Shown piece after piece: positions 16,069-25,705 of a stretch of DNA of 40,695 nt. The notes beneath the pieces were generated by a model. That model was not told the DNA's origin, searched no databases, and saw only the letters and a program-made list of their open reading frames with translations. How positions within the stretch are numbered: the stretch's first letter is position 1; each line of letters opens with the position of its first letter. Both the position numbers and the translations under genes were made by a program. Location: NCBI GenBank assembly GCA_045128835.1, contig JBGVRX010000003.1:1-40695 (forward strand). The letters are read 5' to 3'. The DNA is from CALVUJ01 sp045128835. Its GTDB lineage: Bacteria > Bacillota_I > Bacilli_A > RFN20 > DUOF01.

Positions 16069-17507
16069 TAAACCGCTTCACCTTCTAGTGTCCAAGTCTT
16101 AGATACAGAAATTTTAACATCAACGATTTCGCCAATCATTGATTCGTCTCCTTTAAAATTAACTAATTTATTTTCTTCACTATAACCTGACAAAATGCTC
16201 TTATTTCTCTTAGAATAACCCTCAACTAAAACCTTGATTGTTTTTCCAACGTATTCATCATTTCTTCTCTTCGCAGATTCTCCAACAACCTCTACTAAAG
16301 CATTAAATCTTTTCTTCTTTTCTTCTTCAGTAACATTATCTTCCATTCTTGCCGCTGGAGTACCTACTCTAGGAGAATAAATAAATGTGAATGCACTATC
16401 ATATTGCAACTCTTTAACGGCTTTTAAAGTATTAGCAAATTGCTCTTCTGTTTCTCCTGGGAAGCCAACAATAATATCTGTTGTAATACTGCAGTTTTTA
16501 ACTTTTTCTCTTAAAGAATTATACAATTTTTTATATTCTTCATAAGAATATCTTCTACCCATTCTTCTTAAAATCTCATCATCACCAGATTGGATAGGTA
16601 AATGAATATATGGCATTATGTTATCTCTAGAAGCAATTGCCTCAACCATTTCATCTGTAAAATTCCATGGGTGACTTGTAACGAAACGGATTCTTTCTAT
16701 TCCTACATCACTAACTTCTTTTAACAAATCTGCAAAGTTATACCCCTTATTCAGATCATTACCATAAGCATTAACATTTTGTCCCAATAAAGTTATTTCC
16801 TTAAATCCTTTTTCCTTTAATTCTCTAACTTCTTTTAAAATATCTTCTTTAAGTCTACTTCTCTCTTTTCCTCTTGTATAAGGAACTATACAATACGTAC
16901 AGAATTTATCGCAACCATACATAATATTAACCCAAGCTTTTAAGTTATTATTTCTAACAATTGGTAAGTTCTCATGAATTTCACTTTTATTAGAGAAAAC
17001 CTCTACAACTCTCTCTTTATTAAGCAAAGCATCTTTTAAAAGTAATGGTAATCTATTAATATTGTGAGTTCCAAATACCAAATCAACTTGAGGATAAGAT
17101 TTTAATATTTTTTCCACAATATGTTCTTGTTGAGCCATACATCCACAAATACCAAAAATAACATCTGGATTTACTGTTTTAAGTTTCTTTAAAGCCCCGA
17201 TTTCTCCAAATACCTTTTCTTCTGCATTTTCTCTAACCGCACAAGTATTAAGCAAAATAACATCAGCTTTTTCAACGTCTTCAGCTTTCTTATATCCTAA
17301 AAATTCAAGAATACCTGCTATTACTTCACTATCAGCCTCATTACCTTGACAACCATAAGTACGAATAAAGTAGAACTTATTCTTTCCAATATTACTCATA
17401 CCTTCAGGAACTTCTAAACCATCTTTATTAATTATTATTTCTTTTTTTCTTTCTGCTGCTTCCTTTAAAGAAGGCTTTCTAAAATATTCACTATAATCTT
17501 TCTTCAT
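16068..17507 (-). CDS. miaB: tRNA-2-methylthio-N6-dimethylallyladenosine synthase MiaB
   Basis: 479 residues, the usual length. It adds a methylthio group to i6A37 in tRNA. Domains: an N-terminal UPF0004 domain with cysteines in YGCQGNEADSEV, NTCAVRENAEEK and GICGCMAQ, a radical SAM domain with CDKFCTYCIVPYTRG (the CxxxCxxC cluster), and a C-terminal TRAM domain. GCQGNEADSE has Gly where most MiaB have Met. The long N-terminal extension before the first cysteine domain is typical of Bacillota MiaB. GGGTGATGTAA precedes the ATG. The gene follows the ABC permease by 11 bases and overlaps ymcA by one base. Confidence 0.95.
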   Translation of the reverse strand: MKKDYSEYFRKPSLKEAAERKKEIIINKDGLEVPEGMSNIGKNKFYFIRTYGCQGNEADSEVIAGILEFLGYKKAEDVEKADVILLNTCAVRENAEEKVFGEIGALKKLKTVNPDVIFGICGCMAQQEHIVEKILKSYPQVDLVFGTHNINRLPLLLKDALLNKERVVEVFSNKSEIHENLPIVRNNNLKAWVNIMYGCDKFCTYCIVPYTRGKERSRLKEDILKEVRELKEKGFKEITLLGQNVNAYGNDLNKGYNFADLLKEVSDVGIERIRFVTSHPWNFTDEMVEAIASRDNIMPYIHLPIQSGDDEILRRMGRRYSYEEYKKLYNSLREKVKNCSITTDIIVGFPGETEEQFANTLKAVKELQYDSAFTFIYSPRVGTPAARMEDNVTEEEKKKRFNALVEVVGESAKRRNDEYVGKTIKVLVEGYSKRNKSILSGYSEENKLVNFKGDESMIGEIVDVKISVSKTWTLEGEAV

Positions 17508-17518
17508 TTACATCACCC

Positions 17519-19189
17519 TTAATCCACATTATCTAATAATTTATTATCATTCTTTTTAAACCATAAAATGATAAGCGCTAGTATAATAACACAAACTCCA
17601 CTAACAATTCCACTCAAACTAGCAACATTGATATCAATACTATATCTATAAACAAAATATGCCACTAATCCAAATAAAGCAGCAATTGCCATAGTTAAAA
17701 ACATTGAAACAACCCCATTCATGTTTTGCTTAACTGCCACACTTTCTTCACTCCACTTAATTCTAGGTTTTCTTAAATCTAATAAAATATTTAAATAATT
17801 CAGAATAAATACAATCAAGACCACTGGAATTAAAACACATAAAGCATAATAAACAGGGATTTCAAACAAAATTATTGGAATAATCATAACAAGTAAGACT
17901 CCAATAATATCTAAAAGTGCCGCAAAGAATACCTTTACACTAATTTGTCTAAAAGCACTTACTGGAATTACTTTCATAATCCATGCATTACTTCCTTCTC
18001 TAGAAATAGAAGTTGAAGCCGCCAAAGAAAATGAGGTAAAGAAAACTCCAACGACTAGAACGATTAAATACACTATAGGATTATCTAAATATCCTAAAAC
18101 AACACTTTTATCCGGCAATATAGAAGTAGCATCTCCACTTCCATAACCAATCATAAATGACATAACAAATATTATCGGCATAATAAATACCATTACAACA
18201 ATATTAAGCATAAATACAGGCGTTCTTTTAATAACTAACCATTCCTTTTTCAAAAGCATTGAAAAAACAGATTCTTTTTTACATTTAATATCTTCTAATC
18301 TAGTCTTTTTGCTTTTACTTCCTCCGTTTGTTGTTAATGTTTTTAAATACAATTTATCCCCAACAAAATAAATTACTAAAATTGCTGCAAGATTAAAACA
18401 AATAAAAGTAATCAAAGAAAAAATCCCATTCATATTATCAAAATTCATTAAAGCCTCAGAAGCACTATTGTAAAAAGGAAATATCATTTTTAAATAAGGT
18501 ATTGCTTCTGCTTCTAAACTACCGAATGTTGTACCTATATTTTCAGGATCAACAGCAATAAATCCTTGAACTACAAAGTTGTATGCTAGAGCGAAAGCAA
18601 TAACTAAAAACATTGAAATGTACATAAATAAATCTTTGTTTTTCATTATTCCAGTAAATCTAGTCACAATTAAAACAATTAATGTGACTATCGCAGATGG
18701 AATAATCGGTAAAAGTAAAAATATTAATCCCGAATAAACATAATACATCGCACTAGCGTCTATTCCTACTCCTACACCAATCAAACAAGGAAGTATAAAC
18801 ATAAACAAAATATAATATTCGTTCATTAAAGAAACAAAAAATTTACTAAGCATAATATCTTTAGGAACTATCGGAAGATGCAACAAATGATCACTATCTT
18901 TACTAAGATAAAACACACTAACGACAGAAAAAATAGAAAAGATAATAGTTGTAACTCCTGCAAGAGGAAGTATTAAAGATATGAAGATATTCTCTAATGG
19001 AGAAATTTCTAAAACAGCATCTAAAGTCATAACAATTGGAACCCCCAAGGATCCAATAACAAAGATAAGCAAAAAGGCAATTAAAACCCAACTTAGAAAT
19101 TTGTTTTTCTTCTTTCCGTTAGAATTATTTTCTCCAGCAAATAAATTTGTCTTAAATAAGACTTTTGTAAGTGCTCCTAGTTTACTCAT
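17519..19189 (-). CDS. ABC transporter permease, about 12 membrane helices
   Basis: About 556 residues, highly hydrophobic with around twelve helices in two halves, joined by a charged loop (GGSKSKKTRLEDIKCKKES). Its partner is the ATPase just upstream: the ATG at 19187-19189 lies inside the last codons of that gene, an 8-base overlap. This pair resembles the ABC-2-like exporters of Firmicutes with a large single permease. The substrate cannot be inferred. The first codons (MSKLGALTKVLFKTNLF) place an amphipathic segment at the N-terminus. It shares the operon with miaB and ymcA. Confidence 0.85.
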   Translation of the reverse strand: MSKLGALTKVLFKTNLFAGENNSNGKKKNKFLSWVLIAFLLIFVIGSLGVPIVMTLDAVLEISPLENIFISLILPLAGVTTIIFSIFSVVSVFYLSKDSDHLLHLPIVPKDIMLSKFFVSLMNEYYILFMFILPCLIGVGVGIDASAMYYVYSGLIFLLLPIIPSAIVTLIVLIVTRFTGIMKNKDLFMYISMFLVIAFALAYNFVVQGFIAVDPENIGTTFGSLEAEAIPYLKMIFPFYNSASEALMNFDNMNGIFSLITFICFNLAAILVIYFVGDKLYLKTLTTNGGSKSKKTRLEDIKCKKESVFSMLLKKEWLVIKRTPVFMLNIVVMVFIMPIIFVMSFMIGYGSGDATSILPDKSVVLGYLDNPIVYLIVLVVGVFFTSFSLAASTSISREGSNAWIMKVIPVSAFRQISVKVFFAALLDIIGVLLVMIIPIILFEIPVYYALCVLIPVVLIVFILNYLNILLDLRKPRIKWSEESVAVKQNMNGVVSMFLTMAIAALFGLVAYFVYRYSIDINVASLSGIVSGVCVIILALIILWFKKNDNKLLDNVD

Positions 19190-19907
19190 TTTCAACCAAC
19201 TCCAAGAACATTCTTTCTAGAGAATCATCTTCTCCCACTTTTTCCTTCATTTCATCAATAGTGCCATTGAATAATAATTTACCTTTAGCAATTACCGCTA
19301 CTTTATCGCAAACCTTTTCCGCCACCTCTAAAACATGTGTAGAGAAAAGAACAACATTTCCCTTACTTGCGTGTTCTCTCATCATCTCTTTTAAAGTAAA
19401 AGAAGATTTAGGATCTAACCCTGTAAGCGGCTCATCTAAAATCCAAATTTTAGGTTCATGTATTAATGCTCCAATAATCGCGATCTTTTGCCTCATACCA
19501 TGAGAATAACTCTCTATTTTATTATTTAAAACTTCATTCATATCAAACATCTTAGAATACTTAAAAATATTCTCTCTTAATTTTCTTTGGTTTATGTTAT
19601 AAACTGTCCCAACAAAATTCAAATATTCAATTCCCTTTAATTTCAAAAACAAATCTGGGTTATCACTAACAAAACCAAATTGTGATTTGGCTTCAATTGG
19701 ATTTTTATCAACGTCAATATTATTTATTAAGATTTGACCCTTATCTGCTCTTAAAATACCTGTAATCATCTTTAATGTTGTAGTTTTACCAGCACCATTA
19801 GGTCCTAAAAAACCATAAATATATCCCTCTTCAACATTCAAAGAAAGATTATCCACAGCTTTAAAATCTTTTCCAAAAATCTTCGTAACATTCTTTATTT
19901 CTATCAT
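19182..19907 (-). CDS. ABC transporter ATP-binding protein
   Basis: 241 residues. Walker A is GPNGAGKTT, the signature is SHGMRQKIAIIGAL, Walker B is IWILDEPLTGLDP, and the H-loop is FSTHV. The signature SHGMRQK in place of LSGGQ is usual for the CcmA/ABC-2 export ATPases. It forms a unit with the permease that overlaps its 3' end. GGTGAT precedes the ATG at 19905-19907. It is the first gene of the ABC-miaB-ymcA operon and is divergent from the glycosyltransferase gene. Confidence 0.95.
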   Translation of the reverse strand: MIEIKNVTKIFGKDFKAVDNLSLNVEEGYIYGFLGPNGAGKTTTLKMITGILRADKGQILINNIDVDKNPIEAKSQFGFVSDNPDLFLKLKGIEYLNFVGTVYNINQRKLRENIFKYSKMFDMNEVLNNKIESYSHGMRQKIAIIGALIHEPKIWILDEPLTGLDPKSSFTLKEMMREHASKGNVVLFSTHVLEVAEKVCDKVAVIAKGKLLFNGTIDEMKEKVGEDDSLERMFLELVENE

Positions 19908-19988
19908 TTATATCACCAATAATAATTATAAAACAAATCAATGTTTTTTATCATTATTTTAATAAAATAAATTTTATTAACCTAGCAA

Positions 19989-20018
19989 TTGGAAATTTCA
20001 TAATGTTTATGCTAATCT
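19989..20018 (+). promoter_or_regulatory. Promoter of the GT2 gene
   Basis: TTGGAA (19989-19994) and TAATCT (20013-20018) are 18 bases apart, and TGC just before TAATCT gives an extended -10. Confidence 0.5.
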
Positions 20019-20036
20019 ATTTTTGAGGTGTTAAAA

Positions 20037-20963
20037 ATGGAAATTAAATATTCAATTGTTGTTCCCGTATACAACGAAGAAGAAGCATTACCACTATTTT
20101 ATGAAAGAATAATTCCAGTGATGGATCAAACTAAAGAAACTTATGAAATTATATTTGTTAATGATGGAAGCAAAGATAATACTTACAACATTTTAGTAGA
20201 TCTAGCAAAAAAAGATAAAAGAATAAAGGTTATAGATTTTTCTAGAAACTTTGGACAACAAGCTGCATTACTAAGTGGATTCAGCGAATCAAAAGGTGAA
20301 GCCGTAATCGATATAGACGTAGACTTACAAGATAGACCTGAAGCAATACTTCAAATGATAGAAAAATGGAAAGAAGGTTATGAAGTAGTTCATGGAAGAA
20401 GAACTGTTAGAGAGGGCGAAACATTCTTCAAAAAATTCACGTCTACTGCATACACTAAATTTGTCGCATCTATCACAGGCCTTAATATCCCTGCAAAAGT
20501 TGGAGATTTCAAATTATTTGACAGAAAAGTTATTAACACAATTTGTTCATTGCCAGAACACAATCGTTTTTTAAGGGGAATAACAAGTTGGGTTGGTTAT
20601 AAACAAACCTTTGTAGAATTTGATAGAGATAAAAGATCTGCTGGAGAAACTAAGTATGGTATAAAAAAATTAGTCAAACTAGCAAAAGATGGAATTGTAG
20701 CTAATAGCGACTATCCTCTTTCATTACCACTAAAACATGGATTACTTACTGCTTTTCTTTCTATACTATGTTTCATAATATTTATAGTACTTGCTTGCTT
20801 TAAAGTTGTATTACCATTAACCGCATGGTTATTCCCAAGTATAGCTTTATTTGCTTCAATTTTAATGATTCACACTGGACTTACTAACTTATATATTTCT
20901 CGAATATATGATGAAGTAAAAGGACGTCCTAATTACATAATTAGAGAAAAATTAAACTTTTAA
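20037..20963 (+). CDS. Polyprenyl-phosphate glycosyltransferase (GT2, GtrB/CsbB-like)
   Basis: 308 residues: a cytoplasmic GT2 domain and two C-terminal membrane helices (about 230-255 and 262-285). Motifs: IVVPVYNEEEALP at the start, FVNDGSKDNT, DVDLQDRPE with the catalytic and metal-binding Asp residues, and FKLFDRKV. This is the GtrB/DPM1/CsbB architecture: it transfers a sugar from a nucleotide donor to undecaprenyl phosphate on the inner face. The start is ATG 20037, with GAGGTG upstream; the GTG at 20028 is part of that site. Its own terminator follows. YfhO and a GtrA protein lie in the same window, the other two members of the B. subtilis CsbB-YfhO-GtcA pathway for lipoteichoic acid glycosylation. 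The sugar is not deducible. Confidence 0.9.
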   Translation: MEIKYSIVVPVYNEEEALPLFYERIIPVMDQTKETYEIIFVNDGSKDNTYNILVDLAKKDKRIKVIDFSRNFGQQAALLSGFSESKGEAVIDIDVDLQDRPEAILQMIEKWKEGYEVVHGRRTVREGETFFKKFTSTAYTKFVASITGLNIPAKVGDFKLFDRKVINTICSLPEHNRFLRGITSWVGYKQTFVEFDRDKRSAGETKYGIKKLVKLAKDGIVANSDYPLSLPLKHGLLTAFLSILCFIIFIVLACFKVVLPLTAWLFPSIALFASILMIHTGLTNLYISRIYDEVKGRPNYIIREKLNF

Positions 20964-20974
20964 AATTAGCAAAC

Positions 20975-20999
20975 AAAAAGGATGAAAATCATCCTTTTT
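20975..20999. terminator. Bidirectional terminator between convergent genes
   Basis: AAAAAGGATGA (20975-20985) pairs with TCATCCTTTTT (20989-20999) across a 3-base loop, with U-runs on both strands. It serves the GT2 gene and the small export protein gene, which ends at 21001. Confidence 0.9.
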
Positions 21000-21000
21000 T

Positions 21001-21639
21001 TTAATTTAATTTTTCTACTTTTCTTTTTATAAATAACACCTTAACTATATATGCAACTACAAGAACAATTAAAATAATAAAAAAAGCATAAAATATAACA
21101 AGCGCTCCATCACCTAATATTGAGCTAACAATCATCACAATGCATGCAGCAATAATTGCTCCTATAGAAATTGAAGTAAAACTCTTCCAAAATCCCATTT
21201 CTAAAAAAACAGCTACCGCACTACCTGTCCAAACGCCCGTAAGAGGCAACGGTATTGCCACAAACGTCATTACACCAAGCCATTTCTTCAAACTTTTCTT
21301 TTTGTTTTCTTCTGCATCCATTTTTATCTTATCGCTTTTCTTTTTAAACTTTATTTCTAACGACTCGATAAACCTGCGAAATATCTTTGTTTTCTTCAAA
21401 AGTTTAAATATTGGAATCATAAGAAGTATTACTGCAAGAGCAGAAATAATAGAGCCAATAACAGTATAAAAACTTGCCTCTAGCACAGATAAAGCGTTAT
21501 CGCCCCATATTTCTTTACTACTTCCAAAAGGGATAGCCCCCCTTAATTCCACTACAGGAACCATTGAAATAACGATGGTTGCCAAAATAGGGTTATCGCC
21601 AAATATTGACAAAATAAAATTTTGAATTATGTCGCTCAT
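21001..21639 (-). CDS. Small multidrug export family protein (COG2426)
   Basis: 212 residues with four or five membrane helices. The family signatures are MVPVVELRGAIPFG near the N-terminus and AIPLPLTGVWTGSA in the middle, a pair of re-entrant proline-rich loops separated by a Lys-rich cytoplasmic segment. The family is annotated as small multidrug export proteins and is related to the DedA/SNARE-associated superfamily; transport has not been proven for most members. The ATG overlaps the yfhO TGA, so it is translated with yfhO; GGTGAT lies upstream inside yfhO. Confidence 0.85.
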   Translation of the reverse strand: MSDIIQNFILSIFGDNPILATIVISMVPVVELRGAIPFGSSKEIWGDNALSVLEASFYTVIGSIISALAVILLMIPIFKLLKKTKIFRRFIESLEIKFKKKSDKIKMDAEENKKKSLKKWLGVMTFVAIPLPLTGVWTGSAVAVFLEMGFWKSFTSISIGAIIAACIVMIVSSILGDGALVIFYAFFIILIVLVVAYIVKVLFIKRKVEKLN

Positions 21640-24515
21640 TCTTTATCACCATTCAATTCACTAAAATTTTCTTTTTTCTTTTTCTTCCAAAAAACAATCA
21701 CATAAGCCACATAGATGCCTATTCCTATGAAACTGCAAACAATACCAACATTCAAGCCACTAGGTTTAAACTTTATAGAAACATCGATTGAAGTTATACC
21801 GCTTTCTACCATTATACCTAGATATCCACCATTTGCCTTAACAAGAGTATATCCCTCTTTGTCACACATCCACTCATCACTATAGGCAAGCGGAAGAACA
21901 ATAACTTGATCTTTATCACTAGATGATATTCTTTCATATCTTACTGTTACAGTAGAACCATCATAAAACAACTCTTTATTTTGCGCATACAAATCATTTT
22001 TATTCTCATAATAATAATCAAAACCTTCTTGATATCTTATATACGTATCTTTTTCTTTTATTACGCTTTCTTCAGATGCCGCAGTTATTACATATTTAGC
22101 ATCAAAACCATCAACAGAACAAAAGCCAACCAAACATCTTCTTTCGTTATTATTAGAATCAATTAAAGTTATACCGCCTTCGTTATCACTAACAAAATAA
22201 CTAATATATTTAGAGTTAAATTCATCTTCTACGTTGTATACCAAATATAAATCTTCATCAATATCCCACACAATGTGATACATTACTTCAATATCTTCGT
22301 TAGAAGAATCCACCAAAATCTTTTCTGGCCTACTATCATATTTGCATTTATAAAAGCCTTCATCATATAAACAAGATTTCTCTATATCATTTTCAACAAT
22401 CTTAACATCTTCAACTTCTTTATTAAATTCAAAATATAAGAATCCTTTATTTTGGAAATTTAAATCTCCCAAATCTCCAACAATGCTATCGCCTTGTTTT
22501 TCTAACGCTAAATTATTTTCATAATATATATATTGGGTCGAACTATCGTCGTAGTTGAAATCTTGATAATTCAAATTATATTCTCCCTCTTCCAAAACAA
22601 CACCTTTAAACAATTTCTTTTGAAACTCAATATAATCTTTTTTATAATTTAAACTTTCAACTTCATCATAAACATAATAATTCTCATAAACATAAAAAGG
22701 TTCATAATCTTTATTTTCATAAACAATATAGTAATCATCCTCATAATAAACATCCATATAATCAAGAGTAAAATCATATAATTCTTTAGTAATCATCACA
22801 TATTTATAGTTGTTAGCCCTTGTATATAGAGGAGAATAACTTCTTAGATTATTTATAATTAAATAAACTCTATCATATTGATTATATAAATTTTGATAAT
22901 CATAAACACTGGTATTATTAAATGAATGAAACGTCACTTCATTTGTAAGTTTACTTCCAAATCTTCCATTGTTATATTTCGCCGTTTCTCCAATATACGC
23001 TCTATCTAAAGAATTGTCTTCTATATCAAGTTTGTTTAAAACTTCATTAATGTTTCTATAAGCTTTAACATTATTCAATCCTTTTACTGACCCAAAAGGA
23101 ACTGATAAATTTATTACTAAGATTACAACAAACTCAACTAAAATCATTGTGCAAAACAAATTCTTTTGCTTAGATAAGTAAAAAATAAAATACATCGCAG
23201 CAAAAACAAGCACAACTAAAAGCATACTTATATAATAGAAATTTTTGGGTTTAAATGTTTCGGCATTAACCAGTACAATCATGTTATATACAAAAGCAAT
23301 AAGATACAAAGCACCTATACCAACCAAACTCTTTATTTTTTGTTTAGCGCTAACTTTCTCCCATGCCCCTTGTTCTAAAATATGAGCAACAAAGCACAAT
23401 AAAATAACATTTAAAAAGCACAACCATCTCAAATACGCAGTAGCAACACCTGTAAAAATAGAGGAAAATATTGGAAATATCGCAAACACCCCTACAACAC
23501 CTAATGTCCACTTGTAAATTCTGCTAGTTCGATCTTTCAAGTAAAATAATAACGATAAAACGAAAATCCCAATTAATCCAATATAATAACTAAAATGATT
23601 TTGAACATATGCAGATAAATCCCCTACACCATCAATAAAATTAAGAGTCCCTGTTTCATAAACAAACATTTTAGAAATCATTTTAAAATAAATATTAAAA
23701 TCGAACAAAATTTCTAAATTCGTAATATCTCTAGGAGAATAATTCAAAATATATAAAACACTTGGAAGTAAAATAACCATCCCCATAAATACTGACAATA
23801 TTATATGAGCACAGAAAACTAAAACATCTTTAGCCAAACTCTTAATATCTTTATAATTATCTCTAATTGAAACTACTATAAAATCAAGTCCCATAAAAAT
23901 AAACAAAGAATAAGCATTATAAAAATTATATAAAATCAATAACATTCCATATAAAGGAAGCAACCATTTCTTGCCCTCGCAATAATATTTAACAACCAAC
24001 AAACTACATGGCAAATAAAAGAATAACGAAAAATATGTTGGAAATACCGCTAAAACCCAGCTGCCGCCTACGCAAAAATAAACAAAAGATAAAGTCACTA
24101 CAATCCAGTTCTTATACTTACACTTTTGTAATAAAAAAGCAAAAGTTGTAACACCAAATAAAACTTTCAACAATTCTACTATAGAAAAAGCAATAATCTT
24201 ATCGCAAAACAAACTAAATATGAGCGTAAAAAGCGAAAATATATCAATTGGCAAATAATACATATCCGCAAAAATAGAGGCCCCTAAATTATTGCTATAA
24301 TTAAACAACGACAATTTACCGCTTTTAAAAAGTTCAATGTATTGTCCTAAAATAGGTGAATATTGAAGAACATCATCTGAACTGCTATTGAAATATGTCC
24401 CGTATGCAAACACACAAGTTTGATAAATAAAAAGTATAGAAAAAACACACAAACTTATAAAAAGCAGTGTCTTCTTATTATCATTTAATATTTTTTCTTT
24501 AAACCAATTTTTCAT
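21636..24515 (-). CDS. yfhO: YfhO family membrane glycosyltransferase
   Basis: About 959 residues. The N-terminal half has around 12 membrane helices. The first extracellular loop, SSSDDVLQYSPILGQYIELFKSGKLS, contains the acidic pair typical of GT-C enzymes, and NYSNNLGASIFADMYYLPID follows; both are hallmark YfhO motifs. The second half is a tyrosine- and acidic-rich extracellular domain, closed by one more helix and a Lys-rich tail. In B. subtilis YfhO moves sugars from undecaprenyl phosphate to lipoteichoic acid. The ATG at 24513-24515 is chosen because GTGGTG sits 7 bases upstream; the ATG at 24545 lacks one. The 3' end overlaps the small export protein gene. Confidence 0.9.
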   Translation of the reverse strand: MKNWFKEKILNDNKKTLLFISLCVFSILFIYQTCVFAYGTYFNSSSDDVLQYSPILGQYIELFKSGKLSLFNYSNNLGASIFADMYYLPIDIFSLFTLIFSLFCDKIIAFSIVELLKVLFGVTTFAFLLQKCKYKNWIVVTLSFVYFCVGGSWVLAVFPTYFSLFFYLPCSLLVVKYYCEGKKWLLPLYGMLLILYNFYNAYSLFIFMGLDFIVVSIRDNYKDIKSLAKDVLVFCAHIILSVFMGMVILLPSVLYILNYSPRDITNLEILFDFNIYFKMISKMFVYETGTLNFIDGVGDLSAYVQNHFSYYIGLIGIFVLSLLFYLKDRTSRIYKWTLGVVGVFAIFPIFSSIFTGVATAYLRWLCFLNVILLCFVAHILEQGAWEKVSAKQKIKSLVGIGALYLIAFVYNMIVLVNAETFKPKNFYYISMLLVVLVFAAMYFIFYLSKQKNLFCTMILVEFVVILVINLSVPFGSVKGLNNVKAYRNINEVLNKLDIEDNSLDRAYIGETAKYNNGRFGSKLTNEVTFHSFNNTSVYDYQNLYNQYDRVYLIINNLRSYSPLYTRANNYKYVMITKELYDFTLDYMDVYYEDDYYIVYENKDYEPFYVYENYYVYDEVESLNYKKDYIEFQKKLFKGVVLEEGEYNLNYQDFNYDDSSTQYIYYENNLALEKQGDSIVGDLGDLNFQNKGFLYFEFNKEVEDVKIVENDIEKSCLYDEGFYKCKYDSRPEKILVDSSNEDIEVMYHIVWDIDEDLYLVYNVEDEFNSKYISYFVSDNEGGITLIDSNNNERRCLVGFCSVDGFDAKYVITAASEESVIKEKDTYIRYQEGFDYYYENKNDLYAQNKELFYDGSTVTVRYERISSSDKDQVIVLPLAYSDEWMCDKEGYTLVKANGGYLGIMVESGITSIDVSIKFKPSGLNVGIVCSFIGIGIYVAYVIVFWKKKKKENFSELNGDKE

Positions 24516-24533
24516 AGCATACACCACAAGAAA

Positions 24534-24562
24534 ATTATATAACAATTATACTTTCAAGTCTA
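24534..24562 (-). promoter_or_regulatory. Promoter of yfhO
   Basis: On the minus strand TAGACT (24557-24562) and a perfect TATAAT (24534-24539) are 17 bases apart, about 20 bases before the yfhO ATG. The -35 is weak (4 of 6). Confidence 0.55.
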
Positions 24563-24573
24563 TTTTTCTAAAA

Positions 24574-24597
24574 AAGAAAAAGAGTCCTAAGACTCTC
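24574..24597 (-). terminator. Terminator of the rny-ymdB-spoVS operon
   Basis: AGAGTC (24581-24586) pairs with GACTCT (24591-24596) across CTAA; on the minus strand TTTTTCTTTTTT follows. It begins 1 base after the spoVS stop. Confidence 0.85.
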
Positions 24598-24861
24598 TTA
24601 TAAAAACTTAACAACTAATTTAATAGCGGTTTTAACTTGATTTTCAATATCCACTTCCCAAAACGAAGGAATTACCGCTAGTTCCTTTCCACTTGGAGCT
24701 ACAAACCCTCTAGCAATAGCTACAGCTTTAATAGCTTGATTTAATGCCCCTGCTCCAATTGAATGAATTTCAACATTTTCTTTTTCTTTTAAAATATTTA
24801 CTAATGCTCCTGCCACCAAATTTGGATTTGACTTAGTTGAAACTTTTAATATTTCTGTCAT
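24598..24861 (-). CDS. spoVS: Stage V sporulation protein S
   Basis: 87 residues, almost the full SpoVS sequence: MTEILKVSTKSNPNLVAGAL at the start, VEIHSIGAGALNQAIKAVAIARGFVAPSG in the middle and a closing KTAIKLVVKFL. The protein has an Alba-like fold and in B. subtilis is required for coat and cortex maturation (stage V). It is the third gene of rny-ymdB-spoVS, the conserved Bacillus order. GGAGG precedes the ATG. The family also occurs in non-sporulating bacteria, so on its own it does not prove sporulation. Confidence 0.96.
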   Translation of the reverse strand: MTEILKVSTKSNPNLVAGALVNILKEKENVEIHSIGAGALNQAIKAVAIARGFVAPSGKELAVIPSFWEVDIENQVKTAIKLVVKFL

Positions 24862-24914
24862 TGATATTTTCCTCCCTATTCAATAATATTGGTTAATATC
24901 AACTATTATGATTA

Positions 24915-25700
24915 TTATTTCATTTCAGGAACAATATATATTCTTTCAATACTATTAGCTTTACCATTATTTTCATCAATATCTAAAACAACAGCACTCA
25001 ACTCTCCATCTCCATCATCTGGAGTATGATTTTTAAAAACATAATCTTTAGAAAAAGATATCGCATCTTTAGGGATTATTCCTAAAACGCTCTCATATCC
25101 CCCACAAAAACCTACATCACTAATATAGGCAGTGCCTTTGGGAAGGACTCTATTATCTGCTGTTTGAACATGAGTATGTGTACCTAACACAGCACTAACT
25201 CTACCATCTACATAATATGCAAGACTTTTCTTTTCACCATTTGCCTCTGCATGGAAATCAACAATGTGAATTAATTCATCACAATCATCAATAATATCAT
25301 CTAAACATTCAAATGGATTCAATGCTTCAAACTCTTTTATAAAAACTCTACCAATTAAATTAGTAATTCTAACATCACCTTTAGGAGTATTTATCACAAC
25401 ACTACCTTTACCCTCTACAATTCCATCTATATTAGCAGGACGTGCAATGTTATCAACATCATCTAACCATTTTGTAATCTCTTTATTTTTTAAATAATGA
25501 TTACCCATCGTAAAAGCATCAACACCAATATCCATCAATTCTTCATAGATTTTTTTAGTCATTCCTTTTCCATGCGCACTATTCTCACCGTTAGCAATAA
25601 CTAAATCAACGCTATACGTTTCTTTTAAAGTATGTAAATGTTTCTTTACAACTTCCCTACCACTTTTACTAAAAATATCACCAAGAAACAATATTTTCAT
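24915..25700 (-). CDS. ymdB: YmdB-family metallophosphoesterase (TIGR00282)
   Basis: 261 residues. Metal-binding motifs in order: GDIFSKSGR, ANGENSAHGKG, MGNHYLKN, DFHAEANGEK and GTHTHVQTAD. This is the dinuclear YmdB phosphodiesterase, which hydrolyses 2',3'-cAMP-type cyclic nucleotides and in B. subtilis affects sporulation and biofilm decision. All ligands appear intact. The ATG follows rny by 5 bases, a tight operon pair; no strong ribosome binding site is visible, so coupling is likely. Confidence 0.95.
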   Translation of the reverse strand: MKILFLGDIFSKSGREVVKKHLHTLKETYSVDLVIANGENSAHGKGMTKKIYEELMDIGVDAFTMGNHYLKNKEITKWLDDVDNIARPANIDGIVEGKGSVVINTPKGDVRITNLIGRVFIKEFEALNPFECLDDIIDDCDELIHIVDFHAEANGEKKSLAYYVDGRVSAVLGTHTHVQTADNRVLPKGTAYISDVGFCGGYESVLGIIPKDAISFSKDYVFKNHTPDDGDGELSAVVLDIDENNGKANSIERIYIVPEMK

Positions 25701-25705
25701 AAATT